Part shown: piece after piece, positions 1-7,837 of the stretch
Position numbering within the stretch: the stretch's first letter is position 1
Layout: each line of letters starts with the position of its first letter
DNA from: Microbacteriaceae bacterium VKM Ac-2854
GTDB taxonomy: Bacteria; Actinomycetota; Actinomycetes; Actinomycetales; Microbacteriaceae
Direction: 5' to 3'
Assembly: GCA_013205085.1 (NCBI GenBank)
Contig: JABMLH010000010.1
Coordinates: 58,510-122,509 of the forward strand
Length of the DNA stretch: 64,000 nt
Translations under genes and position numbers: made by a program
Notes under the pieces: model-generated
Database searches by the model: none
Seen by the model: the letters and a program-made list of their open reading frames with translations, nothing else
What the model was told of the DNA's origin: nothing

Positions 1-257
1 AGCGGCTTGATGTCGGCGGAGGACACCGACGACACCGTGTCGTCGAACGCCTTCGTCAACTCGTCGATCGCCTGGGACGCCGCATCCGGGTCGGTCTGCA
101 ACTCGGCGGCCTGCGTCTGCAGCTCGGTCACGGTATCGACGAGCCCGGCTTCGAGGGTGTCGCAGGCGGCGTCCTTCGACTGAGCGCCGCTGCAGCCGCT
201 GAGCAGCAGCGGTGCGGCGACGACGAGGGCCGCGAGGGCGAGGCGTGGACGGATCAT
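1..257 (-). CDS. Lipoprotein, partial (C-terminus outside window)
   Basis: The first 85 residues are in the window and the gene runs off the left edge. The N-terminus is Met-Ile-Arg-Pro-Arg followed by a hydrophobic stretch and a lipobox (LLLSGC), so this is a lipoprotein signal peptide with lipidation at the Cys near residue 22. The visible mature part is acidic and Asp/Thr/Gln-rich and looks helical. The ATG is preceded on its strand by a GGGGG-type ribosome binding site. I recognise no family; the likely location is the outer face of the cytoplasmic membrane. Confidence 0.75.
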   Translation of the reverse strand, partial: MIRPRLALAALVVAAPLLLSGCSGAQSKDAACDTLEAGLVDTVTELQTQAAELQTDPDAASQAIDELTKAFDDTVSSVSSADIKP

Positions 258-301
258 GGTTCCCCCAAGGAGTTGCAGCGGCGGCGGATCCGCGCGCCGA
301 T

Positions 302-1450
302 TCAGCCTAGGGCGGGTTCGCCCTCCGCCCAGACCCGGTCGACCGTCAGATCGGGATGCAGCAGCACCGCATCCGCTCGGTAGCCGACGGCCAGGCGGCC
401 GAGATCGTGCTCCCGCGCGAGCACGCGGGCGGGCGTGAGGGTGAGCGCTGTCACCGCCGCCACGAGCGGCAGGCCGACCCGTTCCACCGCGATCCGCAGC
501 GCGGCGTCCTGCGTCAGCGTGGATCCGGCGATCGTGTCGGTTCCCGCGAGGACCGCGAGGCCGTTGCGGACGGTGACGGCGAGCTCGCCGAGGAGGTAGT
601 CGCCCTCGGCCGCGCCGGCGGCGGCCATCGCGTCGGTGACGAGGGCGATCCGGCCCGGAGCGGCGGCGAACGCGAGCCGCACCACGTCCGGATGCACGTG
701 CTCGCCGTCGAGGATGATCTCCAGCACGATCCGCGGATCACCGAACGCGGCGACGACGGGGCCCGGGGCGCGGTGATGGATGCCCGGCATCGCGTTGAAC
801 GCGTGCGTCAGCAGCCGCGCTCCGTTTTCGAACGCGGCTCGAGCGAGCGTCTCATCCGCCTCGGTGTGGCCGACGGCGAGCACGACTCCGGCCGTGGCGA
901 GCGTGTCGTAGGCGGCGAAGGCGCCGTCGAGCTCTGGCGCGAGCGTGATCTGCCGCAGCGTTCCGCGTGCCGCGTCGAGCAGCGCGGCGACGGCGGCCGG
1001 GCTCGGTTCCGCCAGGTACTCCGGCTTGTGGGCGCCGCGCCGCGCGGGCGCGAGGAAGGGGCCTTCGAGGTGGGCGCCGAGGATCAGCGGGTCGCTCTCC
1101 GCGAGGCTCGCGATCGCGGCGAGCGAGACGCAGAGCTCGGAGAGGGGCGCGGCGACCAGGCTGATCACCGAGCGGGTGGTGCCGTGCGCGCGGTGCGTCA
1201 CGAGCGCCTGCCGGATCGCTCCGGGACCGTCGTCGAAGCTCGCTCCACCGCCGCCGTGCGCGTGCAGATCGATGAAGCCGGGCGTGAGGATGCGGCCGCT
1301 CGCGTTATGCACGTGCGCGTCGTCACGCACGTGCGCGCGCCAGCCGTCGCCCGTGCCGGTGCCGATGATCGCGCCGTCATCGGCCACGAGCCAGAAGCCG
1401 TCGACCTCGCCGTCGGCGTCCACCTTGCGGGCGCCGTGCACGACGAGCAT
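302..1450 (-). CDS. nagA: N-acetylglucosamine-6-phosphate deacetylase
   Basis: Removes acetate from N-acetylglucosamine-6-phosphate in amino-sugar catabolism and cell-wall recycling. The 382-residue protein has the amidohydrolase signature in order: a DLHAHGGGG metal site near the N-terminus, the HLEGPF motif, GHTEAD, the THAFNAM loop and a TDAM active-site Asp. Length is normal for NagA. I chose the ATG at 1450 because the upstream in-frame extension is Arg-rich and lies inside the preceding gene. This ATG overlaps that gene's TGA (ATGA), which indicates translational coupling. No nagB or PTS gene lies beside it. The function is well supported by motifs. Confidence 0.9.
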   Translation of the reverse strand: MLVVHGARKVDADGEVDGFWLVADDGAIIGTGTGDGWRAHVRDDAHVHNASGRILTPGFIDLHAHGGGGASFDDGPGAIRQALVTHRAHGTTRSVISLVAAPLSELCVSLAAIASLAESDPLILGAHLEGPFLAPARRGAHKPEYLAEPSPAAVAALLDAARGTLRQITLAPELDGAFAAYDTLATAGVVLAVGHTEADETLARAAFENGARLLTHAFNAMPGIHHRAPGPVVAAFGDPRIVLEIILDGEHVHPDVVRLAFAAAPGRIALVTDAMAAAGAAEGDYLLGELAVTVRNGLAVLAGTDTIAGSTLTQDAALRIAVERVGLPLVAAVTALTLTPARVLAREHDLGRLAVGYRADAVLLHPDLTVDRVWAEGEPALG

Positions 1451-1821
1451 CAGGAGAGTTCTCGGCGTCCGGAGATCACGCCGGAGATCACGGCGACGAG
1501 GCCGAACACGATCGCGACGATCGGCTGGCCCATCGCGAGCCACGACAGCGCTGCGGCCCCCATCACGACCAGCTCGACGAGCGACTTCGCGTACACGTCG
1601 ACGCGGAACACCGCCTTGGGCGAGCGGAACAGCGCCCAGAGCAGGATCGCCACGAGCGGCGCGCCGAGGCCGAAGACGATGTTCAGCGGCACCGGCCAGG
1701 TGCTGAAGCCCCAGATCGCGAGCGACACGAACGCGAACAGTTCGAGCACGAACCGGAGGACGTCGTTGGGACCGATCTTGATCGCTGTCACGGGTGCACC
1801 TGCCTGAGTCACGGCGTCCAT
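1450..1821 (-). CDS. DUF2568 (YrdB-type) small membrane protein
   Basis: The 123-residue protein has four hydrophobic segments (about residues 22-42, 47-66, 75-96 and 98-118). It resembles the YrdB/DUF2568 family of unknown function: a Leu-rich first helix, a WGFSTWPVP turn and a Lys/Ser-containing central loop. It is the upstream partner of nagA and shares a 4-base stop/start overlap with it, so the two are co-transcribed. Whether it has any role in amino-sugar use is not known. The family call is from remembered resemblance. Confidence 0.7.
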   Translation of the reverse strand: MDAVTQAGAPVTAIKIGPNDVLRFVLELFAFVSLAIWGFSTWPVPLNIVFGLGAPLVAILLWALFRSPKAVFRVDVYAKSLVELVVMGAAALSWLAMGQPIVAIVFGLVAVISGVISGRRELS

Positions 1822-1909
1822 CGTAACGAATCCACTCCTCGAGCCCGCAGGACTCGGTTCACCGGATGCCCGCGACCACGCCGCAGATCACGGGACCCGG
1901 ATCCGCGCG

Positions 1910-2830
1910 CTACTTGAAGATGATCGTCCGGGCGCCGTCCAACAGCACCCGATCCTCCGCGAACCACTTCACCGCCTGGGTGAGCGTGCGGCTCTCCTCG
2001 TCCTGACCGATCGCGACGAGCTCGGCGGTGGTGCGCGAGTGGTCGACACGAACCACGTTCTGCTCGATGATCGGCCCTTCGTCGAGGTCGCTGGTGACGA
2101 AGTGCGCCGTCGCGCCGATCAGCTTCACACCGCGCGCGTGCGCCTGCTTGTACGGGTTCGCGCCCTTGAAGCCGGGCAGGAACGAGTGGTGGATGTTGAT
2201 CGCGCGCCCTGCCAGCCGCTCGCACAACTCGGGGGAGAGGATCTGCATGTAGCGCGCGAGCACCACCAGCTCGATGTCGTTCTCCTCGACCAGCTGCAGC
2301 ACCCGGCGCTCGAACGCCCGCTTCGACTCCGCGTCCACCACGGGCCGCGACTCGAACGGCACCCCGTAGAACTCGGCGAGGTCGCGCAGCGAGCCGTGGT
2401 TCGAGAGCACCATCGGCACCTCGATCGCCAGCTGCCCGGCGCGCTGGCGGAAGAGCAGGTCGTTCACACAGTGCGCGGCGGTGGAGGCGAGTACGAGCGT
2501 GCGCAGCGGCCGGCCCACCACATCGAGGTTCCAGGTCATCCCGTACTTCTGGGTGATCGGCAGCAGCGCCGCCTCGAAGTCCTCGCGACTCGCGGTCGAC
2601 TGCACCTGCAGCCGCATGAAGAAGCGGCCGGTGTCGGCGGAGGAGAACTGCTGACTCTCGGTGATGTTGCCCCGGGCCTGCACCACGGCCCCCGAGACGG
2701 CGTGCACGATGCCCGGCAGGTCGGGGCAAGCGAACGTCAAGGTCCAGTGATTGCCGGCCGGGCGGGCTCCATCACCCAAGTACTCGGTGCCGGAGGGACG
2801 ATCGGCGGATGCGGGCGCGGCAGCAGTCAT
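1910..2830 (-). CDS. purU: Formyltetrahydrofolate deformylase
   Basis: Hydrolyses 10-formyl-THF to formate and THF, balancing the one-carbon pool. An ACT domain (about residues 28-105, beginning WTLTFACPDLPG) precedes a formyltransferase-like catalytic domain with the NIHHSFLPGF motif and the HFVTSDLDEGPII active-site loop. At 306 residues it is slightly longer than the usual 280-290 because of about 25 Ala/Pro-rich N-terminal residues. The ATG at 2830 is taken because sequence upstream of it is low-complexity and lacks family features. It is divergent from the MFS gene; 2831-3029 holds both promoters, with no clear operator. Confidence 0.92.
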   Translation of the reverse strand: MTAAAPASADRPSGTEYLGDGARPAGNHWTLTFACPDLPGIVHAVSGAVVQARGNITESQQFSSADTGRFFMRLQVQSTASREDFEAALLPITQKYGMTWNLDVVGRPLRTLVLASTAAHCVNDLLFRQRAGQLAIEVPMVLSNHGSLRDLAEFYGVPFESRPVVDAESKRAFERRVLQLVEENDIELVVLARYMQILSPELCERLAGRAINIHHSFLPGFKGANPYKQAHARGVKLIGATAHFVTSDLDEGPIIEQNVVRVDHSRTTAELVAIGQDEESRTLTQAVKWFAEDRVLLDGARTIIFK

Positions 2831-3029
2831 CCGCCCAGAATATCGGCAGCACGCCCCCGCCCCTGGACCACCGCACCCCGCGCCGCGTAGGCTGAGCGGC
2901 GGTCGACGGATCCGTCGGCCCCGGGCGCGCACGTACGCGCGCAGTCGATTCCGTCCGGCCACCCGCACCGGGTCCGCAGTTGAAGCCTCGCTGCCTGCCG
3001 ACGGATGCGCCTCGCGGAGCTCTCCGATC

Positions 3030-4259
3030 TTGTCGTCACCACACACCTCCACCGTTCCCATCACCCTGCCTGGCCGCGAGGCCGCGCCCGGCCCGCGCCT
3101 GCCCTGGCTCGGCCTGATCGTGCTCTCGGCCGCCGTCTTCCTCTCGGTCACCAGCGAGATGATGCCCACGGGACTGCTGCCCGACATGAGCGCCTCCCTC
3201 GGCGTCTCCGAGTCGCAGATCGGCCTACTGGTCAGCGTCTTCGCCTTCACCGTTGTGCTCTCGAGCACCCCACTCGCGGCGCTGACCCGCCGGGTGCCTC
3301 GACACTCGCTGCTGGTGCTCGTCCTCATCGTCTTCGCCGTCAGCAACGTGATCACGGCCCTCTCGCCGAACTACGCGGTGATCGTCGGCTCGCGCATCCT
3401 CGGCGGTGCCTCGCACGGCCTGTTCTGGGCGATCGTCGGCGCCTACGCCGGCCACCTCGTGCCCAAGGAGCAGCTGGGTCGCGCCGTCGCCATCGCCCTC
3501 GGCGGTGGCACGCTCGCCTTTGTGCTCGGCGTGCCGATCGGCACCGCGCTCGGCCACGCGGTGGGCTGGCGGGTGTCGTTCCTGATCGTGGGCGCGCTCA
3601 CCTTCGCCGGTGCGGTGCTGGTCTGGCGATGCCTGCCGCCGGTGCAGAGTTCCCTCGAGGCGGCGGCCGGCAGCATCCGGAAGGGTCGCGACGCGACCGC
3701 CGGTGCCGTCGCCCTGCTCTGCGTCACCACGGCGATCGTGATGATCGGCCACTACGCGTTCTACACGTACATCGCCCCCTTCGCGACCGATCGGATGGGA
3801 GTGGACTCGAGCGCGGTGAGCGGTCTGCTCTTCGCCTACGGAGTGGCCGGAGCGATCGGCTTGGTGATCTCGGGCACGCCACTCGCGATCCGACGGCCCA
3901 CCCTCGCGCTCTTCGTCACGTTGGTGCTGGTGGCGGCCTCGGCGGCCGCGATGACGGCGTTCTCCGGCCTGCCCTGGATCGCGCTGCCGAGCTACGTGCT
4001 CTGGGGTGTCGCGTTCGGCGTGCTGCCGGCGCTGCTGCAGACGCGACTGCTCAGCACGGCTTCGCCGCGCATCCGCGACACGGCCAGCGCCGTCTACGCC
4101 ACCGCGTTCAACGCCGGGATCGGTGGCGGAGCCCTGGTGGGTTCGCTCGCCTACGACGCGGTCGGGCTGGACGGCACCGCAGCGATCTACCTGGGCGCCC
4201 TCGTGCTGGCGATCGCGATCGTCGGCGTCTCCTCGGTGCGGCGACCGGCGCGCGGCTGA
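3030..4259 (+). CDS. MFS transporter, DHA1 (AraJ/sugar-efflux type)
   Basis: A 409-residue major facilitator with 12 predicted membrane helices. The stretch FLSVTSEMMPTGLLP in helix 1 and the loop motif near LTRRVPRHSLL between helices 2 and 3 are typical of the DHA1 drug/arabinose efflux branch. The frame stays open further upstream, but that part is not membrane-like and resembles non-coding sequence. I chose a TTG at 3030 with GGAG about 10 bases before it. The gene stops one base before the stop of the convergent sigma-factor gene, so there is no room for a separate terminator. The substrate cannot be read from the sequence. Confidence 0.8.
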   Translation: MSSPHTSTVPITLPGREAAPGPRLPWLGLIVLSAAVFLSVTSEMMPTGLLPDMSASLGVSESQIGLLVSVFAFTVVLSSTPLAALTRRVPRHSLLVLVLIVFAVSNVITALSPNYAVIVGSRILGGASHGLFWAIVGAYAGHLVPKEQLGRAVAIALGGGTLAFVLGVPIGTALGHAVGWRVSFLIVGALTFAGAVLVWRCLPPVQSSLEAAAGSIRKGRDATAGAVALLCVTTAIVMIGHYAFYTYIAPFATDRMGVDSSAVSGLLFAYGVAGAIGLVISGTPLAIRRPTLALFVTLVLVAASAAAMTAFSGLPWIALPSYVLWGVAFGVLPALLQTRLLSTASPRIRDTASAVYATAFNAGIGGGALVGSLAYDAVGLDGTAAIYLGALVLAIAIVGVSSVRRPARG

Positions 4260-6221
4260 TCAGCCGACGTCGCCGCGCACCGTGACCGTCGTCTCCGCGG
4301 CGGGCCCGAACCGGGTGTCGCCGAGGATGTCCGAGGTGTAGCGCGCCGTCACGCTGTGCTCGCCCTCCGTGTCGAAGACGACCGTCGCGGTCGTGCCGAT
4401 GATCCGGATGTCGCGGGTGTCCACCACCGCGCCGTCGACCAGGACCTCGACGGATCCGCTGCCGCCGATCAGGAAGAACGAGAACGGCACACCGACGACC
4501 GCGGACGGCGCGGCGATGATCGTGGGAGCCGCGACGGTCACGGTGACCGGGGCGGCGACCGACTCTGTGCCGTCGGTCGCGATCTGGGTGATCGTCAGGG
4601 TGCTGGTTCCGGCCGGGAGGCCGTCCACGACGGGGATCGACCAGGCGCCATCGGCGTCGGCCGATGTCTGAGCCAGAGCGGTGTCGCCGTTCGCCACCCG
4701 GATCAGCGAACCGGGATCCGCGGTTCCGGCGAGCTTCGGGAAGACCTGACCGTTCGGATCGGCGGTGACGGTGACCACCGGAGCGATCGGTGTGCGCGTC
4801 GGCGTGGGAGTCGGGGTCGGTGTGGGAGTGGGCGTCGAGGTCGGGGTGGGCGTCGGCGTCGGGGTCGGGGTCGCCGTGCGCGTCGGCGTGGCGCTCGGGG
4901 TCGGCGAGGGCGCGACGACCACGGGCGCCGTCGTGGGGATGCTCGTCGGCGACGCGACCGCGCTCGGCACCGGTGTCGATCGCGCGGCGGTGCTGGGTGT
5001 GGGGCTGGGCGTGGGCAGAGCGGTCGCCGAGGGCGTCGGGGTCGCGCTCGGGAGCGGTGTCGCCGTCGGGACCGTCGAGGTGCCGGGGCTCGGAGCCGCG
5101 GTCGGTTCGACGATCGCCTCCGCAGTGGTGGGCGGGGGAGCGAAGATCGTCGGGCCCAGGATCGCCGCGGCGGCGACACCCGCGACGAGCACCGCGCCGC
5201 CCACGATCGCGGCGACCACCCCGCCGGAGATGCCGACGGCGGTGCCGACGGTACCGGCCACTCCCGCGACGGTGCCGCCGGCGACCGTGCCGCCCGCGAC
5301 CGTGCCCCCGGCGGCCGTGCCGCCGGCGAGGGTGCCGCTCGCGACCGAGCCGCCGGATCCCGAGCCGACCAGGCCCGACACGGAGGAGCCCATGGCGACG
5401 ACCGCGGCGGGCGCACCGGCCTGCAGCCAGGCGGCGTAACCGGCCGCACCCGCGACCCCGGCCGCGAGCGGCAGCAGCACCAGGGCGAGCCGGCTGCCGA
5501 CATCCTCCGCCTCCTCGGCGACGATGGCGCAGCGGGTGCAGGTGCTCAGGTGCGCGCGCAGCCGCGCCGCATCCCGATTGCCCAGATTGCCGCGGGTGTA
5601 GGAGCCGAGTCGTTCGATCACCCAGCGGCACTCCGAATCGACCGGCGCATCGGTGAGATGCGCCTGGATCCACGCCTGACGCAGCCCTTCGCGAGCCCGG
5701 TAGGTCAGGGCGGCGACCGCGTTCGCCTTCATCCCGAGCAGCGGCGCGATCTCCTGCGGGCTCATCGACTCGACCTCGCTGTACCAGAGCGCCTCCTGCC
5801 AGCGCGTGGGCAGGCTGCGGAAGGCCTGCGCGGTCAGGCTGCGGTCGAGGGCCTCCAGGGTGCGGTCCTCGCTGGTGACCGGATCCTCCAGCGCATCCAG
5901 ATCGTCGATCGGCTGCTCGTGCCGGAGCTTGCGCCCCCACTCGACCGCGGTGTTGCGGATGGTCGTGAACAGGTAGGGCCGGAAGGCGCCGGTCGGCCCG
6001 CCGCCGCGCTGGATGGCCTGGAAGATCTTCGCGAAGGACTCGGAGACCAGGTCGTCGGGATCGGTCGTGCTGGTGAACGAGCGCGCGACGGTGCGACCGG
6101 CCGACGAGTGCCGGCGCCAGAGTTCGGCGAACGCCTCCGTCACGCCGCGCTTGGCCTGCTCGATGAGTTCCACATCGCTCAGGTTCGAGGCGGGTGCGCG
6201 GTTCCCGTTCTCAGCGTTCAC
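4260..6221 (-). CDS. ECF sigma factor fused to ZAS motif, membrane region and Ig-like domain
   Basis: A 653-residue protein, three times the usual ECF length. Residues about 16-100 form sigma region 2 (FTTIRNTAVEWGRK) and 130-185 form region 4 with a helix-turn-helix (MSPQEIAPLLGMKANAVAAL). C198, H224, C228 and C231 give the C-x25-H-x3-C-x2-C spacing of zinc-binding anti-sigma factors. Hydrophobic segments follow at about 245-262 and 341-360, with GGTVA pentapeptide repeats between them. Next come a Thr/Pro-rich stalk of roughly 130 residues and an Ig-like C-terminal domain. This resembles ECF groups with C-terminal extensions (ECF53-like, from memory). Inferred role: a one-piece transmembrane sigma/anti-sigma sensor, though the number of membrane crossings is uncertain. 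Confidence 0.85.
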   Translation of the reverse strand: MNAENGNRAPASNLSDVELIEQAKRGVTEAFAELWRRHSSAGRTVARSFTSTTDPDDLVSESFAKIFQAIQRGGGPTGAFRPYLFTTIRNTAVEWGRKLRHEQPIDDLDALEDPVTSEDRTLEALDRSLTAQAFRSLPTRWQEALWYSEVESMSPQEIAPLLGMKANAVAALTYRAREGLRQAWIQAHLTDAPVDSECRWVIERLGSYTRGNLGNRDAARLRAHLSTCTRCAIVAEEAEDVGSRLALVLLPLAAGVAGAAGYAAWLQAGAPAAVVAMGSSVSGLVGSGSGGSVASGTLAGGTAAGGTVAGGTVAGGTVAGVAGTVGTAVGISGGVVAAIVGGAVLVAGVAAAAILGPTIFAPPPTTAEAIVEPTAAPSPGTSTVPTATPLPSATPTPSATALPTPSPTPSTAARSTPVPSAVASPTSIPTTAPVVVAPSPTPSATPTRTATPTPTPTPTPTSTPTPTPTPTPTPTRTPIAPVVTVTADPNGQVFPKLAGTADPGSLIRVANGDTALAQTSADADGAWSIPVVDGLPAGTSTLTITQIATDGTESVAAPVTVTVAAPTIIAAPSAVVGVPFSFFLIGGSGSVEVLVDGAVVDTRDIRIIGTTATVVFDTEGEHSVTARYTSDILGDTRFGPAAETTVTVRGDVG

Positions 6222-6316
6222 GTCGACTCCTCAAAGCTGCGTCCGACCGCGGGGGAACGCGGTCGGGACCCCGTCCGAAGTCGGGACCCGTAGACAGAGA
6301 CGCAGTACGTGTGCGG

Positions 6317-6420
6317 CTATGACGCGACACGGGACCATTTTGTTCGACGCCGAGCGTTTTGACAATTCCTCGACCACCCCTGAAAAAATCTCGGACGAAT
6401 TCGCCGAAACCGCGTCATAG
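6317..6420. repeat. 10-bp inverted repeat upstream of the fused sigma gene
   Basis: CTATGACGCG at 6317-6326 and its exact complement CGCGTCATAG at 6411-6420 flank an AT-richer 84-bp core. On the sigma gene's strand the core holds GGAAT, 15 bases, then CGTC, which resembles an ECF -35/-10 pair. The arms themselves contain CGTCAT. This could be the self-regulated promoter region; the reading is an inference. Confidence 0.4.
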
Positions 6421-6504
6421 ATCGTGGCGGTCGCCCTCTCTCATCGTGAAGGAGCGGGACGGCTTCCTCGACAGGGTCCAGTGGGGCCCGGCCGTCCGGA
6501 TGCG

Positions 6505-6621
6505 ATGACGATCGAATCGATGATCCTCGCGGTGCTGGCCGCGAGCTGCGCCGTGACCGGTGTGAGCCTGTTGGCCGCATCCTGGGGCGCCAGGCCCGGT
6601 ACGCGTCGCGCTCGCGGCTGA
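6505..6621 (+). CDS. Possible 38-residue membrane peptide
   Basis: A short open frame from ATG 6505 encodes MTIESMILAVLAASCAVTGV and onward, one hydrophobic helix followed by a basic tail rich in Arg and Gly. The composition fits a small single-pass membrane protein. No convincing ribosome binding site is seen, and the frame is also open upstream to 6424. I know of no named family, so the call is tentative. Confidence 0.3.
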   Translation: MTIESMILAVLAASCAVTGVSLLAASWGARPGTRRARG

Positions 6622-6721
6622 CGGCCGCCACCTGAACTCCTGACCGGACGACCCCGATCGTCGGTCAGGTGTCCGGAGGGCCAGGGGGGACACGCGTTCG
6701 CGTGCCTGGAGCCGGACCACG

Positions 6722-6760
6722 GGGCCGGGAGAGTCTCAGCGGGTGAGACTCTTCCGGCCC
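6722..6760. terminator. Bidirectional hairpin terminator
   Basis: A 17-bp inverted repeat with one mismatch (GGGCCGGgAGAGTCTCA and its complement) around a GCGGG loop, lying between the short peptide frame and the convergent membrane-protein gene. There is no strong T-run, as is usual in this genome. Confidence 0.7.
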
Positions 6761-6814
6761 TCTTCACCTCACGGGACTCGTCGGCGATCGCCCCGGATGC
6801 GGGGTGCCCGTACC

Positions 6815-7120
6815 TCAGCGCGGGTCGCGTTCGAGCCGGTAGTCGAGGTCCTCCGCGAGCGGATCCGGCTCCGGCCGTCGCTCGGGCTTCGGGGTGAGCA
6901 GCCGTACGGCGAGGAGCGCGAACAACGTGCCCGTCCCGACGACGGCGCAGGGGGCGGAGAGGGTGCTCAGCAGGTTGCTGAAGACGAGGACCGGCAGCGT
7001 CTCCTCGGTCATCGCGTAGCCGAAACGGAACTGCAGGCTGTACCACGTCGGCGTCACCGCGGCCGCGATGAGCACGAGGGCGTAGCCGATCGTCAACGCG
7101 GTCCACGCGGGGCGCCTCAC
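6815..7120 (-). CDS. Small membrane protein, unknown function
   Basis: A 101-residue protein with two clear membrane helices (about residues 9-27 and 47-75) and a polar, charged C-terminus rich in Pro, Glu and Arg. The GTG start at 7120 overlaps the TGA of the upstream gene (GTGA); the frame further upstream runs antisense through the neighbour and is not used. It is co-transcribed with the next membrane protein. I do not recognise the family. Confidence 0.65.
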   Translation of the reverse strand: MRRPAWTALTIGYALVLIAAAVTPTWYSLQFRFGYAMTEETLPVLVFSNLLSTLSAPCAVVGTGTLFALLAVRLLTPKPERRPEPDPLAEDLDYRLERDPR

Positions 7121-7587
7121 CGTCGACTCCGCAGGCTCAGCACCACCAGCACCACGGCGATCCCGGCCAGACCGACCGTCATCAGCGCGGGCGCGATCGT
7201 CGTCAACAGGCTCGCCGTCACGGTGTCCTCGACCGAGGGGCCCGCGGTGCCTTCGTTCCACTGCTGGTAGTTGATGGAACTCCCCGACCACGCGGCCGCG
7301 ATGCCGGCGACCAGCAGCGCGAGCGCCACGCCGACCAGGATCCACAGGGGCCGTGTTCGCGCGGCGGGCGACTCGGGTGCCGCCGCTCTCGAAGGCTCGG
7401 CCGGTTCGACGGGTTCGACGGGTTCGACGGGGTCGCGTGAAGCGGTGACCGCTGGCGGCTGCTCCGGCTGCTCGAGCGCGCGCCTCGATCGCCGGCTCTG
7501 CGGTTCCATCGGCGGGATCACACGCCCCTCGAATCCGCGCTGGTAGGCGGCCGGGTGGTTCGGGTCGATGTCTGTCTGCTCGCTCAT
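7117..7587 (-). CDS. Two-helix membrane protein with Pro/Glu-rich N-terminal domain
   Basis: A 156-residue protein. Residues 1-80 are cytoplasmic-looking and Pro/Glu/Arg-rich, including a PVEP repeat that is also visible in the DNA as repeated GGTTCGACG triplets near 7400-7432. Hydrophobic helices follow at about 82-101 and 132-153, separated by a polar loop ([11 protein letters not shown]). The ATG at 7587 has a GGGGGAAG ribosome binding site. It is divergent from glyA. Function unknown. Confidence 0.7.
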   Translation of the reverse strand: MSEQTDIDPNHPAAYQRGFEGRVIPPMEPQSRRSRRALEQPEQPPAVTASRDPVEPVEPVEPAEPSRAAAPESPAARTRPLWILVGVALALLVAGIAAAWSGSSINYQQWNEGTAGPSVEDTVTASLLTTIAPALMTVGLAGIAVVLVVLSLRSRR

Positions 7588-7625
7588 CCGTGACTTCCCC
7601 CGTCGTGTCGTGCGTGCTCTCAGCA

Positions 7626-7656
7626 TTGTGCTGCATCGGGCGGTGTTGGCTACACT
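7626..7656 (+). promoter_or_regulatory. Promoter of the glyA-folD unit
   Basis: TTGTGC at 7626-7631 and TACACT at 7651-7656, spacer 19, place transcription start near 7663. That is exactly where the conserved riboswitch sequence begins. Confidence 0.65.
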
Positions 7657-7662
7657 GGCAGC

Positions 7663-7758
7663 GTCGCGACTGGCGTTCGGATGGGTGACCATCAGGGAGC
7701 GACGATCCCCTCCCGGCAGCGATGCTCGGACACTTTTCCTGCCGCACGCCTGGGCCGG
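7663..7758 (+). promoter_or_regulatory. ZTP/pfl-type riboswitch upstream of glyA
   Basis: The leader carries, in order, CGACTGGCG (7668-7676), a GGATGG-gtga-CCATC hairpin (7679-7693), GGGAGCGACG (7695-7704) and the 3' block GCCGCACGCCTGGGC (7741-7755). This matches the pfl motif as I remember it, which senses ZTP/ZMP and usually precedes purH, glyA and folD. Its place before a glyA-folD pair fits. It would raise expression of one-carbon genes when 10-formyl-THF is short. The family match is from memory and was not computed. Confidence 0.8.
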
Positions 7759-7837
7759 AACGGATACCGTTATTCGGGTTGCCCGTGTGCGCATCGCGCC
7801 GCGGCGGCCTCATCCGTTTCCCAGTCAAGGAGCGCCC

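Noticed and set aside
4790..4905. GTCGGN repeats as a DNA microsatellite element
   Set aside because: They simply encode the Thr/Pro stalk of the sigma fusion; no separate element is needed.
6358..6363. TTGACA as a housekeeping -35 box for a plus-strand gene
   Set aside because: No matching -10 hexamer lies 16-18 bases downstream; the next sequence is an A-run without TANNNT.
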